NCBI GenBank assembly: GCA_028564705.1
Contig: JAPXFQ010000338.1
Span: forward strand, 1,302,001 to 1,366,000
Source of the DNA: Apricaphanius iberus
Lineage: Eukaryota > Chordata > Actinopteri > Cyprinodontiformes > Aphaniidae
Direction of reading: 5' to 3'
Length of the DNA stretch: 64,000 nt
Below, piece after piece: positions 1-11,840 of this stretch. Position numbers and translations under genes: made by a program. The notes under the pieces are model-generated. The model did no database searches. It was not told the origin of the DNA and saw nothing but the letters and a program-made list of their open reading frames with translations. Positions within the stretch are counted from its first letter, which is position 1, and the number at the start of each line of letters is the position of its first letter.

Positions 1-1205
1 TCAAATTTTCTGATATTTTTAATTTTGAGGTTTTCATAAGCTATAAGCCACAATCATCATAATAAGCCATATCGGTATTGTGAGTGCGCATGCCCACAAA
101 TCACGGCTTTTGGAACCCAACCAAACCCAAAGCCTCTTAAAGGCTGTTTGGCCGGGATTCAAGTATACCTGGTAGTCATTGTGTTGTGTTTGTCTGTTGA
201 AACGGTAGTTGCCAAATTAAACGGTGGCAAATGCAAAACGAACCTGTGTATGATACCGACCTTTGTAATGAACCACCATTTATTTTATATACATTACATA
301 CAGAAAAGAAGGATCTGAATGGGCGTGCAAGGTGGATAAACAAGGTAAGAAATGTGTGATTAAACATGTTAATTGTTCAATATTTCTGTTGATCATCTAG
401 ATTTAACAGTTTTAATTTTGGTAGCATAGTCATTAGCATGCAGGCTTCGCATAGCCTATTGCTAAGAGTTGATGTTAAGGATTAATGTTTAGATCATCTC
501 AGCCTTATCCGGGCTATTACTGCTTCTAACAAGTAAAGATCCCATTCAAAAATACAAATTGTAAGAGTTTAAAAGCACAATGGAAGCTAATAAGCTACGT
601 GCTAACTGCTAGCCATAGCACGTGTATTTAACAAGCAAGAAATACCTGCAATAGGATGATACAGCACATATTGAATCAATGAGCTCTGGGATGAAAATTA
701 GGTGAGACCAATTCTGCATGACAACATTCCCTTCTTCCGCAACATCTAACAGCGTTTGTTGGTCCGGGATCGTTACTATGTGGAATGTCAACAAGCCAGG
801 TATAATCAGCCCGAAATACGTCACTTTCCTCTTCTTTCATCAAAAAGAATCAGTAGTTTCTGCACTATAGCTGCCGCACATTGTTCTTTTTTATGCTTCT
901 ATGACACAGGCAGCCCTCTATGGCAAATATATGTTTTTAGTTTATCGACTTTCCACTGTTCAAATAATCAATTTTGCAACTTTCGGTATCCAAATGTATG
1001 TTAACTTATGGCAGTTTGGGGTCCTAAACCCCAGAATGCATTGCGCGCATCGCAATACCGATATGGCTTAAAATAACAAAGGCTTGAAATATCTTGCTTT
1101 GCATGTGATGAGTTTTTATCATATTTTTGTTTCATCTTTTTAACTTGAATTACTGAAATAAAATAACTTTTGCATGATATTGACATTTTTCAAGTTTTAC
1201 CTGTA
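1..1205 (+). mobile_element. 3' end of a Tc1-like element, split by a later insertion
   Basis: Bases 1-62 and 1071-1203 read as one sequence once the insertion at 63-1070 is removed. The stretch runs from a TTTTCTGA..TTTTGAGGTTTTC motif, through AAAGGCTTGAAATATC and GAATTACTGAAATAAA, to a terminus ending TTTACCTG directly followed by TA (1204-1205). That matches my recollection of the 3' flank and inverted terminus of a common fish Tc1/mariner family with TA target duplication. No transposase coding remains, and the rest of the element lies outside the window. The family call rests on memory of the consensus. Confidence 0.6.
63..1070. mobile_element. Non-autonomous DNA element with about 28-bp terminal inverted repeats
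   Basis: The left end TAAGCCATATCGGTATTG (63-80) recurs as the exact reverse complement at 1053-1070, and similarity continues inward through the GTGAGTGCGC / GCGATGCGCGC positions. The element is 1008 bp long and interrupts the Tc1-like 3' end. Its interior has only short ORFs that I cannot recognise, so it is probably non-autonomous. The target duplication is unclear: the outermost TAA/TTA could belong to the TIR or to a 3-bp duplication, which would suit the PIF/Harbinger group. The superfamily is not assigned. Confidence 0.65.
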
Positions 1206-3076
1206 AATCAGTTTGGTACAACACTTTTACTCTAAAGAGTTGATCTGTCATGTTTGTGTTTTTCATTATGATTTGCTGAAACCAGTCTGTAAATTTGAAA
1301 CCTCTTTCTTTAACCTGTAACAGTCAAATGAGACTGACGTTTGTTGCTGGAGTCTTGGCGTGCTCCGGACGTCTTGATCGTTAAATGTAAGATGATAATC
1401 TGTAGTTGGGGACCCACGATTTATGCCAGTCTTTCTCTAGTCTTTTGAATCAAACATGTCTGATATTATTGCAAGTCCTAGTGTAGTCATAGTGACGTAA
1501 AACAACCAATAAAGCCGCATTCACAACAGCGGAAGGACAAAGCTACAGAGCCTGGCAGGGTTCAGGTGCAAAAATTATTTTTTGAGTGGTAAGAATCCAT
1601 ACCCAAAGTTTATTAAACTCTGCGCACGGAGTCGTAATCTGTTCCCGCTGTTTATTCAGTGTGACCGTGTGGGGTGTCCTGTCCGCTTCATATTGTACCC
1701 TGGTTACATGAAGTTGTACTTTGTTCCTATGAAACAGTGGTTAAAACGCAGGACTACCACTGTAATGATGTTTGGTTATAATCCCGCTCATGATGCAGTT
1801 TTGCATCTTGCCACTCATCAATTTATTTATTTTTTGGTTCCTGCAGGAAAGTAGGCTATAAACATAGGTTACATATTTATAAATAACAGTTTTGTAGCCA
1901 CCTATTGCACCTGGCAGGGTCTATATGCAACAAATGCAATATTTGTGTTGCATGGCTAAAAATTGGCCTAGAAATGGTCCATAAATTACAAAGTGTATGC
2001 CGGCATTGTCCCCTGGATTACAAGCAAAAATCAGTGCTATCTGTCCATCTGCATGGAGCTAGTGGTAGAGCATAAACACCTTTTATTAAAAATATGAGTT
2101 AATCAGTTACTTGTTGATACAGTACCCACTTTGAATGCAAGTCCTTATTTGACATAATAGCAATCTCGGCAAAGAATGCTACAACATTCGCACATGAAGA
2201 AAATATGATGCAGAGTATAATGGGAGGAATTTGGCGGGAAGCTAAAATAATCTAGGTGCAGTCTTGTAAATAGTGTCCCTACAAGATTCAGTGTTTATAA
2301 AATATTTAGTTTGAGACTAAAAAACTGTTAACCCAAGTTTTTAGATGTGATCTGATAATCTTTAAGAGTCTTTTCTAAATCTTTTCAAAGTCTCTAGGTG
2401 TACAAAAAGCATAAGCAACTTCTTGTGCATCAGTAAATTAAATGGTTCTTTTGTCATTGAGGAGAGACGCGATTGGATATGAGAGGATGATCAATAACTC
2501 AATAGAGAACATAAGTCTCCACCCCATTGGTCCTCTGGTGGAAAGAAAAGTGAATGAAAGTCAAAGGAGCGATAAAAGTTATTTCCTGGTCCGCTTTGCT
2601 TTTCGCCTGAATCACATATGCTGTACCTCAATTTAAATGATAACTAATCATGTGTGTTTCAACTGTTATTTTTATGTGAATCGTGATTTATTTGCTTGTA
2701 AAATTTGTAATTAAAATGACTACAAAATCAGAAGCCAGCTAGCACTAGAACTATCCACCGAAACCTTGTAAAATATCTCTTGCATGCTGGCTCTCACTCT
2801 ATACAGCCTGGAGGAAGGATATTAACCTAGATAAACTAAAAGCCATTTAGACCTTTGAACAATGTGTCCCCCTCACTTCTGAGATGATGGTTACGTAACT
2901 GCAGTCTGTAAGGTATTAAAGTCAGCTTCTTAAAGGGACATGAGCAATGTTGAGCTACAACACATCTTTTAAATTCTTTAAGATATGGAATATATCGACT
3001 TGGGAAAAATTTTGGGTCCCCTTGTTTTTTAGTATTTACATCAACAAACCGCCAATGTCATCATGTGCAGCAGTAT
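1206..3076. other. No feature recognised
   Basis: AT-rich sequence with only short ORFs on both strands (the longest is 90 codons, at 1582-1854). I saw no TIR pairs, domain motifs or splice-flanked ORFs. Confidence 0.5.
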
Positions 3077-3271
3077 TTCTTAACCCTGGTACTAAGGGCC
3101 TTCTGTCCTGCATCTCTGCTCCAGCATATCTGACTCAAATGATAGCCGTAGGTCCTGTATGCCATCAAGGTAGCTTGTTAATCACCCAGTTATTCAGCTC
3201 ATGTGTGTGACAGAAGGGAAATGCCTAAGACCAACAGGACAGTGGGCCCTGAGGATCCTGATACAGTGTTG
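3077..3271. mobile_element. Short MITE with imperfect inverted ends
   Basis: The left end contains AACCCTGGTACTAAGGGCC followed by TTCTGTCCTGCA. The reverse complement of the right end reads ATCAGGATCCTCAGGGCCC followed by ACTGTCCTGT. The two arms align over about 35 bases. This is the familiar fish repeat with CCCTGGTCCT..GGGCCCACTGTCCTGCA-like ends. It is about 195 bp long and non-coding. The 87-codon ORF crossing it is incidental. Confidence 0.65.
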
Positions 3272-4807
3272 TTTATTCATGGTAAACAAAAATTATGTAG
3301 CATCTAAATTAACTACATGCAAAACGTTGCTGTCGGTCTGTCCCAAAACTGGCAGAAATTAAATCTAGATAAAAAAGTTATTTTGCAAATAGTTAGGCAC
3401 TTAAAATATATCCAAGTGTTTTTATTGACGGCAAAAGTTTTAAAATATTGATGAATTCACCTATTTCAGTGTGATCCTAAACTTTGACCTTCAAAAATCA
3501 TGTAAAGGAATTTAGGAATACTCTTAAGTTTGGCGAACTTTAGATGCATCCGAGGATCTGTTTCCACCGAGGCATCCCATTTGTACCTAAATTCTACGAT
3601 CTTGTTACATTTTCTGTATTGCATATCAAGTTAGTCACATGGCTGTAAAACAGCTACTGGGCCTCTTGAGTCATTATATGAACAAATATGCACTTAAGAT
3701 CCATGATAAGAAATCCAGACAGTATCACTATCATTCCATTTTTTCTAATTTTAAAATGCTGAATTTTGAGAAGTTCATATTCTACACAAATGTTTGTTTA
3801 CTATCTAAAATCATAAACTGTATACTGCACCTCCCCTGAGAAAATTTTTAACTCTAGGCACCGACAAAACTACTTGAGCTTCTAGATCTGTTTCTAGAGG
3901 AAAATGCAGCCTTCTAAAATGTTAAATGGCTTTTGGCAGATCAGCCTTTTCTATGATCACGATGAGGCAGTGTAACACACTGCCCAAAGGTATCATACTG
4001 TATGATATTGTACTACCTTTATATTTTTTTGACATTTAACAAAAAAATGTCTTCTTCAAAATCCGTTTTGCACACGTTTAACTATTCTGTGATGTGTCAG
4101 TGTATGTCTATGGGATAGGGTGGTGAACATTTTTATTATCGATTGAGAATCATGTTTCTATTTTGATTAAATCTTTTTTTTTTCAAATGAGGATGTTTTG
4201 TGAATACATGGGTATGTATTAGTTAACATCTACAATAGTTCTGCTTAATAATTGTAACATCAAACTGTTCAGGGACCACAGGTGGACGTTAGCGTCTGGT
4301 ATCAATGCATCTTTCCTTTTTTGTCAATATTAAATTGTAACTGTCCCTGTATAAATAAACTCATACCACTACAAGAAATAAGAAAAAACTGGAACATAAA
4401 CACTGGTTATAGAGTAGAGTAGCTGCTGAGAGGAAGGACCTACTGTATGATAACTCTCATTTTTGCAGCAGTGTGTTTAAGATGTTGTCTTTAAATACAT
4501 ACACACATGCCTTATTTTAACTTTAATTTTGTGGATTATATTTGGTTTAACATTGTATGTACGATATAGAGTTGTAGTAAGTGATATCGATAAAAAAAGA
4601 GATTTAAAGTAAGTTTGTCAAAACATTGGGATGGTGTATGAAACGTATTCCTAACTGACATAATTGTGTAGTTTTTTTTAACTTTATAGGTTTTTACTGA
4701 TCCCAATACTGAGACGAGAGGCTGGTTGGTTCAGGGTCAGGAGAATTTTAATAAAACAAGTCCAGATCTACTGAAACTTAGACTGAGGCAAAACAACTAG
4801 AAAAGAC
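3272..4807. other. No feature recognised
   Basis: AT-rich, without recognisable repeats or coding motifs. Short homopolymer runs are common. Confidence 0.5.
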
Positions 4808-5100
4808 AACTAAAAATAATAGATTGCATTCATGAAGTGCTTTTCAAGACATCCAAAGTGCTTCAAAATTCCACTATTCAATCCCTCTCACTTTCACAGA
4901 CTGGTGGAGGCAAGCTAAAATTGTAGCCACAGCTGCCCTGGTGCAGACTGACAGAAGCAAGCTGCCATATTTTGCTATCGGCCCCTCACTGGTAAGTGTC
5001 CAAGACCACAACAACTAAGACAGCTGGCTCTGGGACTTGAACCAGCAACCCTCTGGTTACAAGGCAAACTCAGAAAAACCCTGAGCCACAGTCACCCCGC
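4808..5100 (-). mobile_element. tRNA-derived SINE
   Basis: Read on the minus strand, this starts with a tRNA-like head: a box A-like GTGGCTCAGG (from plus 5081-5091) and a box B GGTTCAAGTCCC (from plus 5033-5044), with the spacing of an internal polymerase III promoter. A body follows, and then a tail of the type AAGCACTTTGG..GTCTTGAAAAGCACTTCATGAATGCAAT that typifies several fish SINE families. Length is near 290 bp. The box A region is worn (GGGTTTTTCTGAG in place of a tRNA D-loop), so this is an old copy. Parsing into head and tail is by eye. Confidence 0.75.
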
Positions 5101-8100
5101 TAGGGAATAAACTGCTAACCACAAACAGCAGAAGATAATTCAAAGAATGAGAGAAACTAAGGTGTTCATGGTGGTTTTTACATGAACCATGATGACTAAA
5201 TTGTGCTCTAACAAACAAAGAAAGCACAGTTTGGGAGGAAAACTGTAATTAAATATGATAGGGTAAATAACTACACAAGTGTCATTCATCTTGTTTTCAT
5301 TCTGAAAAAAATAAAAACATAAGGATTATTCACCATGTGGGTTACAGATATCAAAAAACTTTACTGTTTTTAGAATCAAAACCTCTAAAACTTATGGATC
5401 TTATTAAATTCCAAATTGTAAAAAATAAATTAAAAGAAAGTAAATTAAAAGCCAAAAACAATCTAGAACAAGAAAATATCCAAAGATATTTTGTAAAACA
5501 CTAGCTTATCATTTAAGGGGAACATTTTATTTCAAATGACAGAAGTTATGCACTACCTGAAGCACTGGAGCCTATTTTGCTACTGTTTCACAGCATGTTT
5601 TCAACCTTATATTCAATATAATATCTTCAGTGACTTTATTGGTATAAGTTAGATTTTCTGAAAACATTTTTTGCACTGATATTTCAAAAACATTTCTGTT
5701 AATAAAATCTTTAGTAGCTGGATCTTCTGGGGGCACTCTGCCGTGCACTACCCGCATACTGACTGTCTAATAGCTAGGAAACTTGGTTTAATTACCCTCC
5801 AATGACACCTGTTTAAATTGGTTATAAATGCCTGCCTCAATTCTGTGTCCACCTGGGACTCGGATGAAGACTCAATTGTGGCAAACTGATAGGCTGTTTG
5901 TGCTAAACAGGCTCTAATGTTCATCTTTGAGCTACATCCCTCTCTTGCAGGTGCTGCTCAAGATTTCAGTATTTTAAATTTTCAAAATGATAAAAAAATA
6001 AGGCAGAAACTCAAATTCATTACAGTTCGCAAGCATTTTGTCTAATAATGTTAATTACTCATATCTTACACATTAGTGTAAATAGACATTAATTTTTGTC
6101 TTAGATATCATTTTTTCTTATTGATCCTATGTATAATCCAAATCTTCTAAGAACCTGAATTGAACTTATTGTATTTAGTTGTAAGGCAGTTTCATCAAAA
6201 TTAACATAGATAAATGCTTGACATGTCTGATTTGTTCCTTTTCAACATTTACAAAATTAAAGCTTGTCAAATTTGTATTGGCTTATCCCTAAATGGAAAT
6301 ATCTTAATCATTGCTTCCAATCTTTATTTTGTTGGTTTCAGAGCTTTGTTTGGCAACAACAAAAAAGGATCAGTTTCAAACATGAAGCAGATTTTCATGA
6401 AAGCCTCTTTTTTTAAAGGTTTTTGTGGCACTAGTTGCATTTATTTGCAGTTTGTAGACAAAAAATTAGATTACATGAGAGAGAGGGGAAAACATGCAGT
6501 AAAGGTTTTAGGATTGGAAATCAAACCCTCTTTGGCTTTAATGACTAATGGCCTCAATATTTGGGGCATTAGTCCTACCTCTACACACCACATTTTATTT
6601 AATAAAACTGGGGAAAAAACAGTAAAATATTTGTATTTGCATTTGACTATTTATTTTCTCTGTTTCCATACAAAAAAAAGATCTAACGAATTTTAAAACT
6701 TTTCTGAGCTGTTGCAGTCTGCTTATAAATCCCAGCAGGGATTCACCCAATTTACTACAGTTTATTTACAAGCACATTTAAAAACACAGCAAAGCATAGA
6801 CAAAAATTATTTTATTCAGACATGCTTTCAAAAGGGGTTCCTTTAAACATCTTAGATTATAGCTCTAAAGCACAATTCAGATAATCAATAGAATTTATGA
6901 AAAAAAAAAATCTTTTAGAAAGAGAATGTCATACAAGCTTGCCTCTGTAACCTGACTGTAACCTGACTTTTTGTTTCAATTGTTTCCTGTTATTTCCTTA
7001 GTTTTGCCCTGACAGGCTCATAACAGTGAACTGGAGGTTCCACAAAGGAGAGTGTTTATGCCACATTAGGCGGGGGTCCCACACACTTCTTTGACACAGA
7101 AATATAATTTACTTGGACAGAGCGGTTTGTGGTGGCAAATCTCTGCTGATACAAGTCCCCTCCTTTGTTTTTTTTGCTGCCAACATCTCTAAAATTGAAG
7201 TTTATTGTTGAAGTAAGGATGTGGAATTGTCAGAGGCATTCCAAAAAATATTGATATCCAAAGCAGGAACATATAGAGGGTTAATTTACATAAACTACCT
7301 GACGTTATTTCTTTGCAGGAGCACAATAAACATGGTAAAAAAAATGAGTTTTTCAGTATTGATAATACCAGTGGTGTTGTTTCATTATTTTTGTAAAAAT
7401 GTGATTTGGTGTTCATGAAAGCAGTTTCTTTTTTCCTTCTATTGGAAATATGACTAAACAGCTGATTAACCACACTTGTATAAGTAGCCCAAACATCACT
7501 GGTAGGCCTCAGGGTCGTCACATCAGTGAATCAATTTGTTGAGTGCCCACATTTGTATGAAGACCTAATGAGAAGTGCCTCAGTCTCAATCGCAAAGCAA
7601 CAGGGAGACTTAGGGACACAATCAATTTTTTTAGTGTTATGTTATATATAGTTTTCTTCCGCAATTAAAAACTCAGCAATAAATTGAACATTTAGCTTTG
7701 TAATGATAAAGTAGAGAATAACACATTATTGTAGAACCAAAAAGGGGTCTAATAAATTTGCCTTAATAAAAGAAAGGTACACAAATTCCAGAATTTTTGC
7801 TTGAATGTTTACTGTATTTTGCCAAGTTCTTGAGTAAAACATTGCTGGATGTTTTTGGGGGGTGATTCACTGTATTAAAATGAAACCCCTAAAAAAGGTT
7901 GATACAAGAAGATACTTTGTGCTGAACATAACATTTTCCATCTAATATATAAAACTGTTACTGAAAAAATCCAAATAAACTACAAAAATGGTTCATCTAC
8001 ATCCGCAAAATTTGCTGGAGGGCCAAATTTGTACCATTCCTGAAATCCAGTGGGGGGGAGGGGTGAAAATTCCCGTACTTTGGACAGCTCTGATGTAGAT

Positions 8101-8172
8101 CCACAACAACATTTAACTGGGTGATGTTCTATTTCGCATATGACAATGTCATATAACAGAATGCAATCCTTA
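5101..8172. other. No gene or repeat recognised
   Basis: About 3 kb of strongly AT-rich DNA. It contains an uninterrupted 160-codon plus-strand ORF (6214-6696) whose product is rich in I, L, F, K and N, as expected of random AT-rich DNA. A G-run (GTGGGGGGGAGGGG) sits near 8050. Confidence 0.5.
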
Positions 8173-8808
8173 CAAAGCACTAGGACTGGGCGATTATGAA
8201 AATACAATAATCATGATTATTTTCACTGCGTTATTTTCAGTAGCGTCCTGCTACTGTTGTATTGCTAATAACATCACATCACTTCAAAACTGCGTGTGCC
8301 TCTTTGTACTCAGAGGGATGATAGGACTTCAGGTGAATAATTAGATTGGTTGTAACAACTAGCTTTGTTTAAACAATCCCACAGCAGATTTTACAGATCG
8401 GTTTAGTCTGGCTGCTGTCCTTTCTGAAATATCCAAACTATTTCCAAACTACTGAGCTCACAATGCCACTTCTCTCCACAATGTCATGGTTGTGTTCTCT
8501 TCTGTTCTCAGTTTCATCAATTTGGTCATCTTTATCATCTTACCTGTTGCCCATTTTCCTTAACAATTCTTCACCAGCCATACACTTTTGACACTGCACT
8601 TTCATTTAACCTACCGGCTGAGGCCTCCTGCTTTTCCTTTTTTTTCTGCAACTTGAATGGCCAGTTAGCTTGACAACAAGGCAATTTTTCGGCTGGATTG
8701 CTCAATTGGCATAACGATTAAAACACACCCCACGATTAATTAAGATCAAGCTTTTGAATATCACGATTTTGATTAAAATTCGATTAATCGCCCAGCCCTA
8801 CAAAGCGC
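8173..8808. mobile_element. hAT-type non-autonomous element (8181-8800) with 8-bp target duplications
   Basis: The left terminus is TAGGACTGGGCGATTA and the right terminus, reverse complemented, is TAGGGCTGGGCGATTA. The element of 620 bp is flanked by CAAAGCAC (8173-8180) and CAAAGCGC (8801-8808), an 8-bp target duplication with one transition. TAGGGCTGGGCGAT ends with an 8-bp duplication are characteristic of a fish hAT family. There is no transposase inside; subterminal ATCATGATTATTTT and AATCACGATTTTGATTAAAA motifs recur in inverted sense. Confidence 0.88.
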
Positions 8809-8910
8809 TACATTATGGTTTCATCTATTCACGGAATAATTTGTACTAAGATATTCAAATCAGCTATCGCTTTGACTGCAGTTCTCCAGGATCCTAAAGC
8901 CTTTTAGAGG

Positions 8911-10198
8911 GTTCAGACCGTGCAGCGTGGCCAGGCAGCAAAACGCTCAAACAGACGTAAGTTGAAGCTTTAAAAATTAAAACCCAGCTGCTTGCACACT
9001 TTGTAGTGCATGTCAGTGCGTCTGCGCATCACGTGAGTTTGTCAGCAGGCGAGCTGAGATTTCTCTGTTTTTTCTCTGTTATTTCTGTACTTTCCCTCCC
9101 TCTAATGCTCTTGCTAGTAATCTGTATGCTACCTTATCGCCTCCTTTTCTATCTCTCCCACCCTGTATGGAGCTAAATCTGGGCCATAATGTTTAGTTTA
9201 TTTGAAAGAAATACTTGAAATTGAAAATATGTAAGCTGAAAATAAAAGTTACGTTTTATTTTGAACTTCAAAAAACAAACAACAGCTTTAGTAATTGAGC
9301 TTTAGTGGTTATGCATGATGTATTCCCTACCAATCATGTAATAATAGTGTACAGGACAGGTTGATAGATTATGTTTATTCCCACGTTTCCTGAAGGCAAC
9401 ATGATACAGGGAACATCTTCAGCCTCCTGTGCTCAGCTGCCACTGATGATTCCGCCCCCTTTTCTCTGTGTAGCTTGGCCCACCACGCCACATCAGTGCC
9501 AAAAGTTTGAAAATGAAAAACAGGAATCAGAAAGTTTAGAAAAAGGATCTGAAGCTGGAAGAATAATCTGAAACTGTAAATAACGGTTTTGACCTTGACC
9601 TAGAAAGATCTGAATCTGAAAAAACATTATCTGAAACTGAAGAAAAAAATATCTCAAACTTGAAAAAAACATATATTACCTACTGAAACTTTTGATTAAA
9701 AATGCATTTAGAAATATATCAAATAAAAATACCACTGAAATTTAAATTAGTAAACAAGTTCCAAAGTTTGAAGTTAAAAATAATAATTTTACTTTAGTTT
9801 TCAGCTTATATATTTTCAATTTCAAATATTTCTTTCAAATAAACAAACATTATGTCCCTGATTTAACTACATAACCCTGAAGCTACAGCCGGCGGTCATC
9901 TTGCCCTCAGTTGTCCCCGCATTGAGTAGCTCCAGTCAATCTTGTTGCTGATTGGTTGCTGCCCCGCTTTTGCTGCCCAAAAGTTTAATTTTCCCAACTT
10001 CACTCAGCAGCTGCATCGAGGCCTTGACGGATAGTCCAAGCATCAGTTGCGTGGAAGCGCTGATTCCCACTGCGCTGACGTGCGCAACTTACTGCATGCC
10101 AGCTTGACACAGCTTGATGTCCACATGCTGCGTAGGTACTGTAGACTTTGCACGTAATCTAGCTGCCCTGCTGCCTGGATACACAGGGCGGTCTGAAC
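8911..10198. mobile_element. Outer TIR element, carrying a second element inside
   Basis: GTTCAGACCGTGCAGCGTGG followed by CCAGGCAGCA at 8911-8940 pairs with the reverse complement of 10169-10198 (GTTCAGACCGCCCTGTGTAT, then CCAGGCAGCA), roughly 21 of 30 positions. Subterminal parts of both arms are GC- and CpG-rich relative to their surroundings. The target duplication is not evident. The 9166-9873 element lies wholly inside, so the order of insertion is outer first, inner later. No coding capacity is visible. Confidence 0.55.
9160..9879. mobile_element. MITE with about 100-bp TIRs (9166-9873)
   Basis: The left arm from 9166 (TATGGAGCTAAATCTGGG, then CATAATGTTTAGTTTATTTG, AAAGAAATACTTGAAATTG) is mirrored by the reverse complement of the right arm ending at 9873 (TATGTAGTTAAATCAGGG and onward). 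The match runs for about 100 bases with few differences. Both sides are flanked by ACCCTG (9160-9165 and 9874-9879), a likely target duplication of 6 bp or slightly more. The interior is a degenerate run of CTGAAACTGAAAA-like units. Non-autonomous; superfamily not determined. Confidence 0.85.
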
Positions 10199-11517
10199 GT
10201 ACCTTTGGAAATGGCTTTGGCATCCTTTCCAGACTGATATGGGTGAGATTTTTGGTCATCTGGTCTCAATTTTTAAAAAGTCAGGAAATGAATTGCTATT
10301 TTGGGGAGAAATATTCACCTGTTTTATGTTGTCAGACAGGTTCTACATAAGTACTTTCTTGATTGTGATGGTGTGGCAGTGATATGGCATGTTTGTTGCA
10401 AGTACAATTTAATCAAAAATACGGTTTCTCACATTTCATAATATAAGGGAGTGCTACTGCATATATTTTTGCTCAGGGGCATATTAGTTTGAAAAGCTCT
10501 TTTCCAATAGTGGATGTAATAACCATTTAAAATATATATTTTTTATCTTCTCATTTTATCTTTGATATTTAAATCTGTTTGATATGAGACATTATATTGA
10601 ATTTAACAGAGATAAATGAAAGCTTTGTTAGAGCTATTTTGATCTTTTTTTATCCATTTCCTGCTTAAAACACTTCACCTTCTCTTGTAGACTCCATCTC
10701 CATAGCACATTCTTTGCCTATACATGCTGACTTAATAAGTACAGTCTGGCTGCACAACACGCAATTTGTACATAAAATTGCAGGGTAGCGTCTTTCTCAG
10801 CGAGAACGGATATAATGTATATTGACTTGTTTTGATCGAAGTTGTTTGAGGGACATTTCAGAAAGTTCACTCCCATATTTTTGCTCACCACTGAAGCCTT
10901 TGATAGTGATGGACAGGTGTGTGAAGGGTAATAAGTGCCGTAGCTGAAGTAAGAATGCACTAACAGAACCCATTACCTCTGCAGGAGAATACTTCACACA
11001 CCCACTCAAATCAAAAAACATGAGGGGTATAAATAGGAAAATGCTCATTGGCCTCCACATAGCGACTGGAAAATTGAACATTATTAGGGTGCTATATGTC
11101 TTCTAAATGGGTCTGCGACACTCCTTTGTTTGTGCTCTTTGCAGGGAAAAGCTGTCAGTCAGTGCAGAACAAGATGTCACTGTTTAACTTCAGGGTGTTG
11201 TTTCTGGACCCACTGAGACTATTACTCAAAATTGATGATCCTTGTGTCACGGTGTAAATTAAAGTCTTGTGACCAAAGTTCAGAGGAATTTCAGACAGAG
11301 TCTGAAGGGAGTGTTGCTCATTTTGATAATAGCAGTCATAACTTTCTTTTCAAAACAACCCCAGACTTTTGTTTGCTCAAAGTATATGAGGGGGTGGCAA
11401 ATTAAACGAAAGCTCTGAATTAATGAGGAAAGAGGGATTGCTAAAGCAGGGAGGTTTCATCATCGTGCTCTTAAGTTTAAAGCTTCGAATCTAGTAGAAG
11501 AAAGTTAGATGTGTTCT
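10199..11517. other. No feature recognised
   Basis: Single-copy-looking sequence with short overlapping minus-strand ORFs (10718-11081). None of them resembles a known protein. Confidence 0.45.
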
Positions 11518-11817
11518 CAGTGAAACTTGCAAAAATATTCCCACCACTGAACCTGTTTTCATGTTTTGTTTCATGTTACAACCACAAACCTCAAAGTATT
11601 TTGTTTGGGCTGAATGTTAAAGAGTAGTGTAGAGTAGTGAAATAATAATGAAGTTGAAAAAAAAAGACACTTTGTTTTCAACAAAGATGTTGAAACATGA
11701 TGCAAACGTATTCACCCCCGTGATTTTGATACCTAAATAAAATCCAAGGCTCTCAGAAGTTATTGGATAAACAGTCAACAATTTAACCTCAGTACAAATA
11801 CAAATGTTCTGTGGAAG
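11518..11817 (+). mobile_element. Tc1-like element, 5' end only
   Basis: It starts with CAGTGAAACTTGCAAAAATA, which corresponds to the terminus CAGTGCCTTGCAAAAGTATTC of a common fish Tc1 family. It continues through TGTTACAACCACAAACCTCAA, CGTATTCACCCCCGTG and AAATAAAATCCAAG..CTCAGAAGT, then CAGTACAAATACAAATGTTCTGTGGAAG, which are successive blocks of that family's 5' untranslated region. The copy stops before the transposase start and is followed at once by a hAT-like terminus. Confidence 0.75.
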
Positions 11818-11840
11818 TAGGGCTGGGCAATAGGGGCTTA
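11818..11840 (+). mobile_element. hAT-like terminus, other end not found
   Basis: TAGGGCTGGGCAATAGG is the consensus-type terminus also seen at 8181 and 8800. I could not find a matching inverted end downstream, so this is either a truncated copy or a deeply degraded one. Confidence 0.4.

Noticed and set aside
6214..6696. A 160-codon ORF, the longest on the plus strand outside transposons
   Set aside because: The product is dominated by I, L, F, K and N with no domain or repeated pattern, as expected from chance in very AT-rich DNA; no splice or promoter context was seen.
7189..7521. A 110-codon minus-strand ORF
   Set aside because: Low-complexity, with cysteine- and leucine-rich content from AT-rich DNA; an overlapping ORF runs on the other strand and no motif is present.
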